Shown piece by piece: positions 50,596 to 59,694 of a stretch of 64,000 nucleotides of DNA. A program made the translations under genes and the position numbers. The notes under the pieces are model-generated. The model was not told where the DNA came from and made no database searches. It saw only the letters and a list, made by a program, of their open reading frames with translations. The stretch's first letter is position 1; each line of letters starts with the position of its first letter. Origin of the DNA: Actinomadura terrae (GTDB lineage Bacteria > Actinomycetota > Actinomycetes > Streptosporangiales > Streptosporangiaceae); NCBI RefSeq assembly GCF_022751215.1, contig NZ_JAICDG010000004.1:868001-932000 (forward strand), given 5' to 3'.

Positions 50596-51942
50596 GGCCA
50601 CCGGGACCAGCACCCCACCGAGGCCGCCGTCGTCCTCGCCGCGCTCCGCTCTGATCAGTTCGTTGAGCGCGTCAGCGATCGCGCGACCCGCCTCCGATGT
50701 CGCGTGCTGATAGATCAGCGCCGCCCGGACACTGTCCTGTCCCATGCGCGCCATGAGGTCGCGCAGGCTCGCCCCAATCTGCGCCGCAAGGGTGTTGCCT
50801 GTGTGGCGAAGATCGTGAAAGTGCAGATTCGGAATCCCGAGCGTTTCCACGGCCAGAGCCCAGCGGGACGCCCGCCGGAAGTTGCCCCGCCGCAGTACCC
50901 CGCCGTTCGGCCCCGCGAAGACGAGCGCCGACAGATCCTCGGCGACATGCGCCCGCAGATGCTCCTGGATCAGAGGGACGATGCCCATCGGGAAGCTCAC
51001 GGTGCGCTTGCCCGCCCGGGACTTGGGGGGCCCGATCACCAGATCTCCGGTGTCGAGTTCGAGGTATTGCCGCCGGACGGAGACGGCGCCGACCTCCAGG
51101 TCGATATCCTGCCTGACCAGCGCCACGGCCTCACCCCAACGGAGACTCGCGAAGGTAGCCAGAAGCACCAGTGCCCGATACCGGTCGTCATGCTCGACGG
51201 CGGCATACCCCTCTATGGCGAGGTTCCACAGCACGCGTTCGGCTGCCTGCCGGTTCGACAAGTACTGAGGGAAGGTACGCGTGCCGCCCTCCACCAGCCG
51301 GTATCGAAGCTGGAATTCTCCGGAAGACGTCTTGCGGATGTTGCCGACAGGAAGACGGCCGAGCAGCTCAGCCAGTTGGAAGACCTGCGCCAGAGTGAGC
51401 ACGGGACGTTCCTCTGGGGACTCATCACCAGCACCCTTGATCCGGCACGGATTGCGCGCGAGCATGCCGTCTTCTTCGGTCGCGGTCATGAGGACCGCTC
51501 GAAGCAGCCGATATGCCTTAGCGGTGACGCTTGCCGAAACACCGGAGGCTAGGAGGGCCGTCCGCCATTCCCGAACCATGCTCGTCGTGATGTCACCGAC
51601 CGAAACGGCGCCCAGGTGCGGCCCGATCTGGTTCCGCTAAAGCCGCTCGTACAGCTCCACCGTACGAGGCCGCAGGCCCACCCGTTCAGTGATCCACTTC
51701 TTGGCGTAGATGCCAAGCTTCACCTTTGCGCGTTCAGGGTCGATCCACTGCCCTTGCATCATCTGCACTTCGACCAAGGAGAGGAACCGTTCGGCATCGC
51801 TCTTGCGCTCGTACGTCTCCGGTGCGTACCGGCGTCTGCCATCAGGCCCCAGGTAGCTCGCCTGATACCGCCCCGAGGGCAGCTTGCGCACCCAGCCGAA
51901 TCGGCGACGCCCGCCCTTGTTCGGCACTATGCGGCCCTCCAA
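50593..51942 (-). pseudogene. int: Tyrosine integrase with in-frame TAG
   Basis: From ATG 51942 the frame reads 101 codons (arm-binding AP2-like domain RKLPSGRYQASYLGPDGRRR, then the SAM-like start) and stops at TAG 51637-51639. The same frame continues without another stop to 50593 and contains the complete catalytic domain: FASLRWGEAVALVR, HDLRHTGNTLAAQ and ALIYQHATSEAGR (Arg, His-x-x-Arg, Tyr). Without the TAG the protein would be about 449 residues. An ATG at 51579 could express only the second part, lacking the arm domain. An AP2-like duplicate lies inside the catalytic domain. Confidence 0.9.
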
Positions 51943-52163
51943 ACGTCCGACGCGGTCATAGGTTCGACCAGTCCGGCCGAGACGAAATCACGAAGTGCGG
52001 ATTCGGGTATGCGGACGAAGCGTCCGAGCTTGACGAAGCGGATTCGCCGTTCGGCGACGAGCCGCCGGGGGAACCGCTGAGAGGTGTTCAGGTACTCGGC
52101 CGCCTCAGGGATGGTCAGCAGCCGATCATCGGGCGATACTCGGGATTCGTTATCGCGCTTCAC
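51927..52163 (-). CDS. xis: Excisionase (MerR/AlpA-like)
   Basis: The true start is GTG 52163, overlapping the rep stop (GTGA) behind GGAGGCAGC, for 78 residues. Winged helix: LLTIPEAAEYLNTSQRFPRR and RRIRFVKLGRFVRIPESALR, the standard actinobacterial excisionase. It overlaps int by 16 bases. Needed for element excision with Int. Confidence 0.9.
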   Translation of the reverse strand: MKRDNESRVSPDDRLLTIPEAAEYLNTSQRFPRRLVAERRIRFVKLGRFVRIPESALRDFVSAGLVEPMTASDVWRAA

Positions 52164-53851
52164 GCTGCCTCCGCAGTTGCCGAGAGTTCTGGGGTGTCGT
52201 TGTGGGTGGCCGCGTCGAGTTGTGCGCGCCTGGTGACGCGTTCGTTGATCAGGTGCATGAGGCGTCGTTCGAGGGTCTTGACGTCGGGGTCGCCAGGTCC
52301 GGCGCGTTCCCACACGTGAACTGCGGTGGGGTCGGACGGGTTGAGGACCGGGATTCCGGCCTCAGCGAGCCGGGCGAGGACCCATGCCTTCCGGTCCGCT
52401 TTGTGGTCGGCCAGGGTCTTGCCGGACCAGCGTCGGGAGACCAGGACGCGGCGTCCGCCGTAGCCCAGGTGTTCGCGGCGGTGGGCTTTGCCCTTGCAGA
52501 ACCCGGGAGTCATGCCCCGTCGGGGGTTCTTGGGTTGGACGCCGTAGCGCAGCCAGTTCGCGCACGTCGGCGAGCACGGCTCGTACCGGAGCGCCTCGGC
52601 CATCCGGTCGACGTGCTCACGCTGCGCCGAGGTCTCGGCCTCGTGGCATTCGGCGACGCCCTTGACGAGGTATTTGGTCAGGTAGCCGATCAGCCGCCGG
52701 GACTCAGGCGAGTCGGCCATGACGCCTTGGGCGTCGATCTGGCGGCCGAAGCGCACCACGTGCAGGGGTTCGGCATCCTCGTCCAGGCCGAGCGCGTCAA
52801 GCGCGTCATCCCACGTCGGAAGCGGTTCCCCAGTGCGTTTATCGACGTACCCGCCGCCGTCGGGGTTCGCGGCGTCGTCCCAGACGGGGAGGTGCTCTCC
52901 CGCGTACTTCACTTGGTCGGTGGGGGGCCACCACACCTGGTGGTAGGTCGCCGCGACCACCTGCCGCAGCTCAGCGCGGGAGATCGTGCCCCGGATGGCC
53001 ATGTGCAGGTGGGGGGCCAGGCGTCGTTGGGGTTCGACGGTGGCGAAGTACTGGACGTCGTAGCCGACGAACCGGCGCAAGTTCTGCACGAACCGGTCGA
53101 TCAGCTTGGAGAAGTGCAGTGCGTCCCGCGCGGCCCGCGTGTAGTCGTAGGTCGTGGGGTCGACCGGGGTTCCGTCGGAGCGGACGCGGCCGTAGGAGTC
53201 CAGGGTGAGGGTCAGGAAGATGGAGGGCCGGAAGGTCTTGCCGTCCCGGCCCCGGAACACCTTGCCGACCGTGCGGGAGTCGACGGGCCGCCGGGGAAGG
53301 TCGGGCGCATCTTGGCGTCGCCGAGTCGAACGCGCCCTCCTGGCCCTGGTCTCGTCCCCGGTTGTGAGGGTGCCGCGTACGCCGGAGCGTTCGATCTCGA
53401 CATCGAGTTCGCGCAGCAGCCCATCCCAGAAGTCGAGGTCTTCGCCGTGGGCGGTGCCGGTGTCGGCCGCCTGGTCGCGCTCGGTCTGGGCTCGTGCCCG
53501 CAGCTCCAGCAGCGCCCGCTGTTGCTCATCCGGGTCGGCGCGGGTGATGACGGGTTCGGTGGCGAGGTGCCATCCCTGGTTGCATTGGACGGCGCGGAGT
53601 TTGCGCTTGCGTTCGGCGCAGGTGGGGCATTTCGAGGCGAGGGTGTGGTTGCACGGGACGTAGATCACCTCGGACTCACCGGTGTGCAGGTCGGTGCGGC
53701 GCATCGGGACGGGTCGGATGCACACCCCGTGGTCGATGGCGACCGCTTGGAGCACCTCCCGCGCCAGCGGCGGCAGCGTCTTGACCACCGCCTCAGGGAT
53801 GGTCTCCTCAGCCGCAGGAGGGGGCGAGCCGTCCAGGGAAAGCTGGGTCAT
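52160..53851 (-). CDS. RepSA-like rolling-circle replication initiator
   Basis: The 563-residue protein has an N-terminal zinc part (CNHTLASKCPTCAERKRKL, about 67-86), FLTLTLDSYGRV, the HUH motif APHLHMAIRG (about residue 270) and the Tyr motif IGYLTKYLVKGV, the order of RCR initiators of AICEs such as pSAM2. ATG 53851 overlaps the tra stop (ATGA). Replicates the excised circle as conjugation needs. Confidence 0.9.
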   Translation of the reverse strand: MTQLSLDGSPPPAAEETIPEAVVKTLPPLAREVLQAVAIDHGVCIRPVPMRRTDLHTGESEVIYVPCNHTLASKCPTCAERKRKLRAVQCNQGWHLATEPVITRADPDEQQRALLELRARAQTERDQAADTGTAHGEDLDFWDGLLRELDVEIERSGVRGTLTTGDETRARRARSTRRRQDAPDLPRRPVDSRTVGKVFRGRDGKTFRPSIFLTLTLDSYGRVRSDGTPVDPTTYDYTRAARDALHFSKLIDRFVQNLRRFVGYDVQYFATVEPQRRLAPHLHMAIRGTISRAELRQVVAATYHQVWWPPTDQVKYAGEHLPVWDDAANPDGGGYVDKRTGEPLPTWDDALDALGLDEDAEPLHVVRFGRQIDAQGVMADSPESRRLIGYLTKYLVKGVAECHEAETSAQREHVDRMAEALRYEPCSPTCANWLRYGVQPKNPRRGMTPGFCKGKAHRREHLGYGGRRVLVSRRWSGKTLADHKADRKAWVLARLAEAGIPVLNPSDPTAVHVWERAGPGDPDVKTLERRLMHLINERVTRRAQLDAATHNDTPELSATAEAA

Positions 53852-55323
53852 GCCGCCTCACCCGCCTCCAGGCCGCCCAGGCCGGGGACGCCGAGGGTGA
53901 TCATGTGGCGGATGTCGGTGTCGGAGACGTAGGCCGCCCGCACCCGCACCGGTTCGGGGGTGGTCTCAAGCCGGATGAATCCGACCCCGGCGCCGATCTC
54001 GGGGACGGCGGAGATCTGGTCGGCCAGCGCGCCACGGTCGCGGGACCCGTCGCCGAGGACCATGTCGACCTGTTCGCTCTCGTCCAGGCGGAGCGCGAGC
54101 CGGGTGGGGAACAGGTTGCGCAGGTTGTTGACCTCCTTGCGCGCGTCCTGCTGCGCGCCGATCACGCAGTACCCCACCGACCGGCCCTGGCTGGTGAGTA
54201 CCGCTATCGCCGACTCAGCGCGCTTGCGCAGGTCGCGTTCGGGGCAGTAGGCGGTCAGGAACGCCAGCTCATCCACCACGATCACCCGGAACGGATGCTC
54301 ACGCGACGGGCGGAACGAGCGCGTCACACCGGCGAACTGCTCGGCACGGGCGTTCATGTTCTCGGCGGCCGACTCCAGCAGTTCGACCATGCCGCCCTTG
54401 GGGTCATCGCTGTAGCGCCCGTACCGCTCGAACAGCGGGCGGCCGAACGAGAGTTCCATGCGCTTGGGGTCAATGGCCCACACCTCGACCAGGCCCGCGA
54501 GCATCAGCGGCAGCAGCGCGCGGACGGTCGACCAGATCACCGACCCTTTGCCTGATCCGGTGGCGCCCGCGATGAGGACGTGGGTGCCCAGCAGCCGCAG
54601 CCGCCACGGCAAACCGTCCTCCTGGCGGCCGATGACCACGCCCGACAGGTCCACGGCCGCAGCGGCCGGGATGGGCAGCGCCGGGATGGGGACGGCGAGG
54701 GCGTCGCAGCGGACGAACTCTAGCCAGATCCGGCCGGGACGGTCCCCTTCCCGGACGCGGACCAGGGACGCGCCGAAGCCGTGCGCGAGGTTGGCCGACA
54801 CGTGCTCCCATGCGTCGGGGGCTTGACCTTTGAGCATGGCGACCAGGACCCGATCGGAGGTCGGTCCGCAGCGGACCCGGACCAGGGTGGGCAGGTACAC
54901 CCGCCCTTTGTGGGTTCGGGTGAGTCCGGCGGTGATCAGGACCGCTTGCCAGTCCCGCCGGTACACGCGCACCAGCCGCCACCGCGCCAACGCCGGACGA
55001 AACGCGTAGCGGACGAACGACGGCCGATCAGCCAGCGCCCACGCACCAGCGCCGACCAGGACGAGCACCAGGACCAGGACAGGGACGGCCCAGCCGTAGC
55101 GGACACCCAGCCACCCCAGGCCGCCGAGGAGGGAGACGGGGACGATGTTGCGGACCAGGAACACCACCGCGCCGACCAGGCCCCGGACCAGGTTGACCAG
55201 CAGCACCAGGCCCTCAGGCATGTGCCACACCGGAGGCGCCCACTTCGGCGCCGCGAACGGGTCATCTTGCGCTTCGACCGCGACGTTTTCGCCGGGTCCC
55301 AGCTTGCGGAACTCCCAGGACAT
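53848..55323 (-). CDS. FtsK/SpoIIIE-type conjugal transfer ATPase (Tra)
   Basis: 491 residues. Two or three membrane spans at 37-100 (LVNLVRGLVGAVVFLVRNIV and VPVLVLVLVLVGAGAWALA), then a RecA-like motor with Walker A GATGSGKGS (about 253-261), Walker B IVVDELAFLT and GYCVIGAQQDARKEV. Actinomycete AICEs use a single such protein to move double-stranded DNA between mycelia. No separate Spd genes are obvious. Confidence 0.92.
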   Translation of the reverse strand: MSWEFRKLGPGENVAVEAQDDPFAAPKWAPPVWHMPEGLVLLVNLVRGLVGAVVFLVRNIVPVSLLGGLGWLGVRYGWAVPVLVLVLVLVGAGAWALADRPSFVRYAFRPALARWRLVRVYRRDWQAVLITAGLTRTHKGRVYLPTLVRVRCGPTSDRVLVAMLKGQAPDAWEHVSANLAHGFGASLVRVREGDRPGRIWLEFVRCDALAVPIPALPIPAAAAVDLSGVVIGRQEDGLPWRLRLLGTHVLIAGATGSGKGSVIWSTVRALLPLMLAGLVEVWAIDPKRMELSFGRPLFERYGRYSDDPKGGMVELLESAAENMNARAEQFAGVTRSFRPSREHPFRVIVVDELAFLTAYCPERDLRKRAESAIAVLTSQGRSVGYCVIGAQQDARKEVNNLRNLFPTRLALRLDESEQVDMVLGDGSRDRGALADQISAVPEIGAGVGFIRLETTPEPVRVRAAYVSDTDIRHMITLGVPGLGGLEAGEAA

Positions 55324-55406
55324 ACCTTGGACACCTCTTCACTTCGTGGTTGGAGGGGAGAGAAGCGGGGCGGCCGGAGGTACCAGCTCCAGCCGCCCCA
55401 CCTGAA

Positions 55407-55685
55407 CTAGGCAGCCGAGTCCCGCACCGGATCCGGCGAGACGTCCTTGAGGGCGTATCGCCGCTCGATCTCGGCGGTGTACTGGGTGACAGCCTCCAGC
55501 AGCCGCCGGGCGGTAGCGACGTCGCCCGATTCCACTTCCGGGCCTCGGCTGGTCAGGTTCAGCGAGAAGCCCGAGAGGTCCACTGCCAGGATCGGCTTGT
55601 CATCCGACTCGGCGGGGTAGGTGAAGCAGCGGATGCGCGCGTCCTCGGCCAGGTGCAGCGAGACCGTACTGAAGGTGTGCTTCAT
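55407..55685 (-). CDS. Small AICE protein A
   Basis: The 92-residue protein (MKHTFSTVSLHLAEDARIRC) is beta-rich then helical (DVATARRLLEAVTQYTAEIE). It is paired with the next gene, which has the same layout (hydrophobic beta core then a helix with A-x-R-L-x-E), so the two may be paralogues. Overlap ATGA. Unknown role, common in AICEs. Confidence 0.75.
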   Translation of the reverse strand: MKHTFSTVSLHLAEDARIRCFTYPAESDDKPILAVDLSGFSLNLTSRGPEVESGDVATARRLLEAVTQYTAEIERRYALKDVSPDPVRDSAA

Positions 55686-55969
55686 GCCACCCGCCCCCGC
55701 CCCGACGACCGGCCCGAAGACGAGCGGGGCCCCGAGCGGAACAGCCGCTCCACCTCAGTGGCGTAGGCCGCCGCTTGTTCGGCCAGCCGCCGGGCGAACT
55801 CCACCTCACGCGGGCTTAGCCGCTCGGGCAGGGTGAAGGTGACCAGCAGTCGTCCCGCCGCCACGGTGAACAACGGCGTACGACCGCCGAACCCCAGGAA
55901 CTTCGCCGACGCGGAGGCATCGATCGGCAGCGTCAGCGCCGCCGAGCGCCCGCCGGTTCCGCGCCCCAT
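55682..55969 (-). CDS. Small AICE protein B
   Basis: ATG 55969 shares one base with the upstream stop. 95 residues: Gly/Arg head, beta core (GFGGRTPLFTVAAGRLLVTF), helix with FARRLAEQAAAYATEVERLF and a basic Ser/Arg tail. Likely partner of protein A. Longer upstream frames run antiphase and are rejected. Confidence 0.75.
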   Translation of the reverse strand: MGRGTGGRSAALTLPIDASASAKFLGFGGRTPLFTVAAGRLLVTFTLPERLSPREVEFARRLAEQAAAYATEVERLFRSGPRSSSGRSSGRGRVA

Positions 55970-56385
55970 CAGGCAGCGTCCTTGGCCGGAGCAGCGGCAC
56001 GAGATGCCTTGCCCCCGCTCGCCGGGCGGACCTCCCGCGCCCGGAAGGAGTAGGCCACCCGAGGACGACGCCCCGTCTCCTCCACATACGGCGTGACGGT
56101 CATTCCGCCGAACTCCACCGGACGGAACGGCCCGAACGCCGGTTCCGGCACCACCGGGCACACCTGCGCATCGACCTTGACCTTGATCGCCGACGCCTTG
56201 TGATTGGCCTCCGGGTCAGCGTCGTAGACGTCGATCACCCACACCGGCAGACCCGAGTCCTTGTCGGTCTCCTGCCGCTTGGTCTCGAAGTCGGTCAACG
56301 GCTCCGCCGGACCCGTCGCGTACACCCCGTGCGGGAACACGTCCCCGAAGTTGATCGGGATTCGTCCCTGAATCGCCATGAACAT
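55969..56385 (-). CDS. Pra-like activator of AICE replication/excision
   Basis: The 138-residue protein contains INFGDVFPHGVYATGPAEPL, RQETDKDSGLPVWVIDVYDA and FGPFRPVEFGGMTVTPYVEE. This pattern is the one I associate with the Pra (plasmid replication, integration and excision activator) family of AICEs. ATG 56379 is an alternative start. Placed between the small genes and the GntR-type repressor, which in pSAM2 (KorSA) represses pra. Confidence 0.7.
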   Translation of the reverse strand: MFMAIQGRIPINFGDVFPHGVYATGPAEPLTDFETKRQETDKDSGLPVWVIDVYDADPEANHKASAIKVKVDAQVCPVVPEPAFGPFRPVEFGGMTVTPYVEETGRRPRVAYSFRAREVRPASGGKASRAAAPAKDAA

Positions 56386-56414
56386 TCACCCCTTGCTCGG
56401 TCTTCCTGTCGACG

Positions 56415-56494
56415 ACTCGCTATATCGAGTTGCTATGTGATGAGTCTATGTCCGGAGAACGGCGAATCAAGGAGTTTGGGTCGACTTATCGAGT
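56415..56494. promoter_or_regulatory. Candidate GntR operators before the Pra-like gene
   Basis: ACTCG(CTATAT)CGAGT at 56415-56430 is an inverted repeat 30 bases before the Pra-like start. TATCGAGT recurs at 56487-56494 after the GntR gene end. The first site sits where KorSA-like repressors act. Confidence 0.6.
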
Positions 56495-56502
56495 GATCTG
56501 GA

Positions 56503-57216
56503 TCACAGGTCGTAGGAACTTTCGAGGACGTGCAGCGACCCCGGAAGCACGACTGCGACCGTCAGAACCGTCCGCCCCGAGGAGTCGACCACCGAACCGA
56601 GCGCCGCCAGCACCGGTTCCCCCTCCGCCAGGCCCAGCGCATCACGTTCTGCCTCGGTAGGACGCCGAGCCTGCAACCGCTCCTCCACCCGCACCAACCG
56701 GTCCTTGCTCCCCGCCGCCACCAGCTCGCGGACCGGAACCGTGAGCGGCCCCTCCTGGTCCAGGCCTGCCGAGACCGCCACGTCCACCGGAGCCCACAGC
56801 GAGACCAGTTCGCTGGCGATCGAGTCATACACCCCGACATAGCGCCGCAGGTGAACCGGCGCCGACTCGGCCAGCCCCAGCATTGTCGCGACTTCGGCGG
56901 GAGCCGGACGGCGGCCGACCTCCACCAGCCGGACCGACTCCGCAGTCTCCTGACGGTCCAGCACGGCCAAGCCCGGACGACTGTCTTGCGAGCTGGACGG
57001 GCCGGGGGACCTCACGAACGACCCGCGCCCGTGCGCGCGTTCGATCTCCCCCATGACCTGCATGTCATTCAGCGCCCGGACCACGGTCACCCGCGAGGTC
57101 CCGAACTCCTTTTGGAGCTGGGCCTCAGAAGGGAGACGCGAGCCGAGGGGATAGGTCCCGTCCTTGATCCGGGCGCGGAGCGTCTCCATAATCCGGACGT
57201 ACTTGGGGGCGTACAT
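56503..57216 (-). CDS. GntR-family repressor (KorSA-like) with UTRA domain
   Basis: ATG 57216 gives 237 residues (GTG 57228 and 57234 are alternatives). The winged HTH is at 1-66: LRARIKDGTYPLGSRLPSEA, then FGTSRVTVVRALNDMQVMGE and RAHGRGSFV. The UTRA effector domain follows (about 95-235). In AICEs such proteins hold excision and transfer off. Its own effector is unknown. Confidence 0.88.
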   Translation of the reverse strand: MYAPKYVRIMETLRARIKDGTYPLGSRLPSEAQLQKEFGTSRVTVVRALNDMQVMGEIERAHGRGSFVRSPGPSSSQDSRPGLAVLDRQETAESVRLVEVGRRPAPAEVATMLGLAESAPVHLRRYVGVYDSIASELVSLWAPVDVAVSAGLDQEGPLTVPVRELVAAGSKDRLVRVEERLQARRPTEAERDALGLAEGEPVLAALGSVVDSSGRTVLTVAVVLPGSLHVLESSYDL

Positions 57217-57325
57217 GGAGTCATCCACCGTCACAGCCTGCCAACCACTCGACAACACGAGAGCACCAGCAAACCATGCGGCCCCCCACGCTGTCACACC
57301 CCCACCAGTGCCCCAACCGGCAGTT

Positions 57326-57586
57326 TTACATCGGAGGCCACGGCCAGGTCTCCGCCTGCCCCAGCGCTTCCTGGAGTTGTCCGGCGCTACCGGCCTCCAG
57401 CAGACGCGGCCCATCCCACAGCCACACCAGCGCCCACCACGACCCCGTGGCCTTCCCGTACCAAACCACGTGCGTCCCGTAGTCCCCTTCAGGGCCCGGC
57501 GCCTCCTGCCGCGCCTGGACAGGCTGAGGGGTGGCCGGGCCCCAAACCCCATCCCCCGAGACGTTGAAATCCCAGGAGTAGCCCAT
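57326..57586 (-). CDS. Small Trp-rich AICE protein
   Basis: The 86-residue protein (MGYSWDFNVSGDGVWGPATP) shows many Trp and Gly, as in YGTHVVWYGKATGSWWALVW. The start shares a base with the upstream stop (TGATG). No family known; probably cargo translated with the next gene. Confidence 0.62.
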   Translation of the reverse strand: MGYSWDFNVSGDGVWGPATPQPVQARQEAPGPEGDYGTHVVWYGKATGSWWALVWLWDGPRLLEAGSAGQLQEALGQAETWPWPPM

Positions 57587-57972
57587 CACCGGGCCCCGGG
57601 TGACGCCTCAGCAAACGGCACCGCCAGGACGACGGCCAGCCGATCGGCCGCCCTCTCGCCCTCCTCGACCGGGCACAACGGCTCCAGCTCCGGAAGCTCC
57701 CCATAGCCCCCCGGCCAGACCCAGAACCACCACAGGCCCCCATCGGCCCGACGCCCTACCCGCACCTCCTGCCACAAGGCGGGGCCGCGCAGCTCCCCAG
57801 GACCATCGGACGACTCGGGGTAGTAGTCGGGTTCGGCGGCCGGGTTCCAGACGATCACGACGCCATGTCCCGTGACCAGCGTGTAGAAGCCGCGTCCTTC
57901 CATCAGGGCGACCAGGATGCAAGTCGCTTCAGGCTTGGCCCCATCGCAATCACGACACAACAAATCACCCAT
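57586..57972 (-). CDS. Hypothetical AICE protein
   Basis: The 128-residue protein has an N-terminal CRDCDGAKPEATC (possible zinc site) and a Trp-rich middle (RRADGGLWWFWVWPGGYGEL). GGAGG seven bases before ATG 57972. Forms a unit with the gene after it; function not recognised. Confidence 0.7.
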   Translation of the reverse strand: MGDLLCRDCDGAKPEATCILVALMEGRGFYTLVTGHGVVIVWNPAAEPDYYPESSDGPGELRGPALWQEVRVGRRADGGLWWFWVWPGGYGELPELEPLCPVEEGERAADRLAVVLAVPFAEASPGAR

Positions 57973-58101
57973 ACCGGTTCACCTCCATGGACGCGGGACC
58001 GACGGCGGGGGAACAGCCGTTTCCACCGCCCAGGCCGACGCGGGGGGAGTCGACCGAACACGACCGCCCACACCCCGCCGCCAGTCCCGCAGCTCTTTGG
58101 G

Positions 58102-58350
58102 TTACGCCACCTCGGCCTGCTGCCCCTCACGGCATCCCGGGCAGGGCTCCCGCCGCCGCCCCGGTCCACGCCCGGAACCACGCCGACTAGTCAGCAGGTC
58201 AGGCAGGGAGGACACCCAGAACCACTGGCGGCCCATGCACTTCACGCAGGAGTCCACGGCCGAGTGATCCGCCGTTGTCTTTTGCAAGGTGACAAGCTCC
58301 TTGATCGCTCCATCAACGTCGCGCAACGACGTTAAGAGCAGATCAGGCAC
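58102..58350 (-). CDS. Small zinc-knuckle AICE protein
   Basis: GTG 58350 gives 82 residues: DLLLTSLRDVDGAIKELVTL, then CVKCMGRQWFW and PCPGCREGQQ, two CxxC knuckles. The start choice is uncertain as a perfect hairpin (58355-58373) precedes it. Seen as a typical AICE accessory type. Confidence 0.6.
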   Translation of the reverse strand: MPDLLLTSLRDVDGAIKELVTLQKTTADHSAVDSCVKCMGRQWFWVSSLPDLLTSRRGSGRGPGRRREPCPGCREGQQAEVA

Positions 58351-58354
58351 ACAA

Positions 58355-58373
58355 CCCGGACTCTCAGTCCGGG
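58355..58373. terminator. Perfect 8-bp hairpin after XRE gene
   Basis: CCCGGACT/AGTCCGGG with loop CTC, between the XRE stop and the zinc-knuckle start (both minus). Could be a terminator of the XRE transcript or a regulatory hairpin for the downstream start. Confidence 0.65.
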
Positions 58374-58396
58374 CTGACTCCTGGTACGGGTGCCGC

Positions 58397-59608
58397 CTAG
58401 GCGGCAACTACCCCGATGCGCTTAGCCAGAGCCCGCACTTGAGGCGCCATGCTCGGTCGCACTCGCTTGAGCAGCCCGCGCACCAAGTCCCGCGCGAGCA
58501 GGTTGTACCGCAGATCCTCTGGTCCACTAGCTTCAGCACTCATCAGGTGCAGCAGGACTGCGGCATCGTCGCGGCGCTGCTCGTGCAGCCGCGCCAGCTC
58601 CAAGTAGAAGGTCGTCTGCCGCTCCAACGACGGCGACGAAGTGACGTCGATCCGATCGGCGATGCTCAGCCCCTCAGCCGACTCGCCTGCTTCCATCTCA
58701 ACACTCATTGCATGCAGACGGACGTTCGTGGGCCCGAATACCGTCCACATCACGTTGCCCTCACCGGTCGCCTGAGCCGCTGGCATCGCGTGTGCTCGCA
58801 ACCGGTCCCGCGCCGTCCAGGCATCCCCCTGCCGCACCGATGCGACCGACGCCACCAGCCACAGAGCCCCAGACATCGCCACCCAGTCGCCGCCCTTGTC
58901 GATGTGTGGCTTGAGTTCCTCGATCGCGTGCATGGCGGTTTCCTCCGCCGCTTCAGCCTCACCCTGCGCGATCAGAATGTGCCCGAGGTTCCAGTGAGCG
59001 CCCGCGATCCTCAGCGGATCATCGGTCTGATACGCGGCCGTGATCGCACGGTCAGCGGCCAGCAACGACAGATCGGTACGCCCGATACGCTTCGCGAACG
59101 TCCGCAGCAGAAAGTACAGGTCCGACGACAGGCGAGCCGCTTCCCGCCGCTGCTCGACTTCGCCGAAGGACCCAAACGACCGGGCCGCCATCTGAACATC
59201 TGTCAGCAGTTGCGGAAAGACCTCCGCGCCCTCCGTATACCGACGCGGCGACGCTTGCCAGATGGCCCACCCCGCATCAACCCTTTCCCGCAGCATCGCC
59301 AGGTCGACCACATCACCACTTGACCCGCCAAACGACATCATCCGTCGATACAGATCGGAAGCCACCGGATGAATCGGCCCGTCCTGCTCGAATTGCGGTT
59401 CACCCAACAGCACCGAAACCGGCACACCCAGGATTCGGGCCAGCTTGTGCAACAGTCCGATAGTTGGAGTCTTTGCGCCCCGCTCGATCTTCGAGATGTA
59501 GTCCTCGCTCACGCCCGCCAGACCCGCCACTACGGCCTGTGTCTTCTTCCGGCCCTTCCGGTAGAACTGCAAACGTTCACCGATGCCGATCTCGTCTGGC
59601 TCAGACAC
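58397..59608 (-). CDS. XRE-family regulator with TPR-type sensor domain
   Basis: Start GTG 59608, five bases after GGAG, yields 403 residues. HTH at about 8-65: RLQFYRKGRKKTQAVVAGLA and GVSEDYISKIERGAKTPTIG. Remainder is all-helical with TPR-like units (IAGAHWNLGHILIAQGEAEA). Such regulators sense peptides or small ligands and are frequent near AICE cargo. Divergent from the HAD gene over 86 bp. Confidence 0.88.
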   Translation of the reverse strand: MSEPDEIGIGERLQFYRKGRKKTQAVVAGLAGVSEDYISKIERGAKTPTIGLLHKLARILGVPVSVLLGEPQFEQDGPIHPVASDLYRRMMSFGGSSGDVVDLAMLRERVDAGWAIWQASPRRYTEGAEVFPQLLTDVQMAARSFGSFGEVEQRREAARLSSDLYFLLRTFAKRIGRTDLSLLAADRAITAAYQTDDPLRIAGAHWNLGHILIAQGEAEAAEETAMHAIEELKPHIDKGGDWVAMSGALWLVASVASVRQGDAWTARDRLRAHAMPAAQATGEGNVMWTVFGPTNVRLHAMSVEMEAGESAEGLSIADRIDVTSSPSLERQTTFYLELARLHEQRRDDAAVLLHLMSAEASGPEDLRYNLLARDLVRGLLKRVRPSMAPQVRALAKRIGVVAA

Positions 59609-59694
59609 ACTCACTCCGAGGGGACGGGGAGACTGGGCACGAACAGGGTAGGCAGCCAGAGCCCGCGACCGCAGCACGAGGAGGACGTGACAGC

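Noticed and set aside
50476..51552. 358-codon plus-strand frame overlapping tRNA-Ala and int
   Set aside because: Antisense of the integrase and begins inside the tRNA; Arg-rich shadow.
52202..53932. 576-codon plus-strand frame
   Set aside because: Exact antisense of the Rep gene, whose motifs are clear.
58289..59323. 344-codon plus-strand frame
   Set aside because: Antisense of the XRE-TPR gene with Arg/Pro-rich composition.
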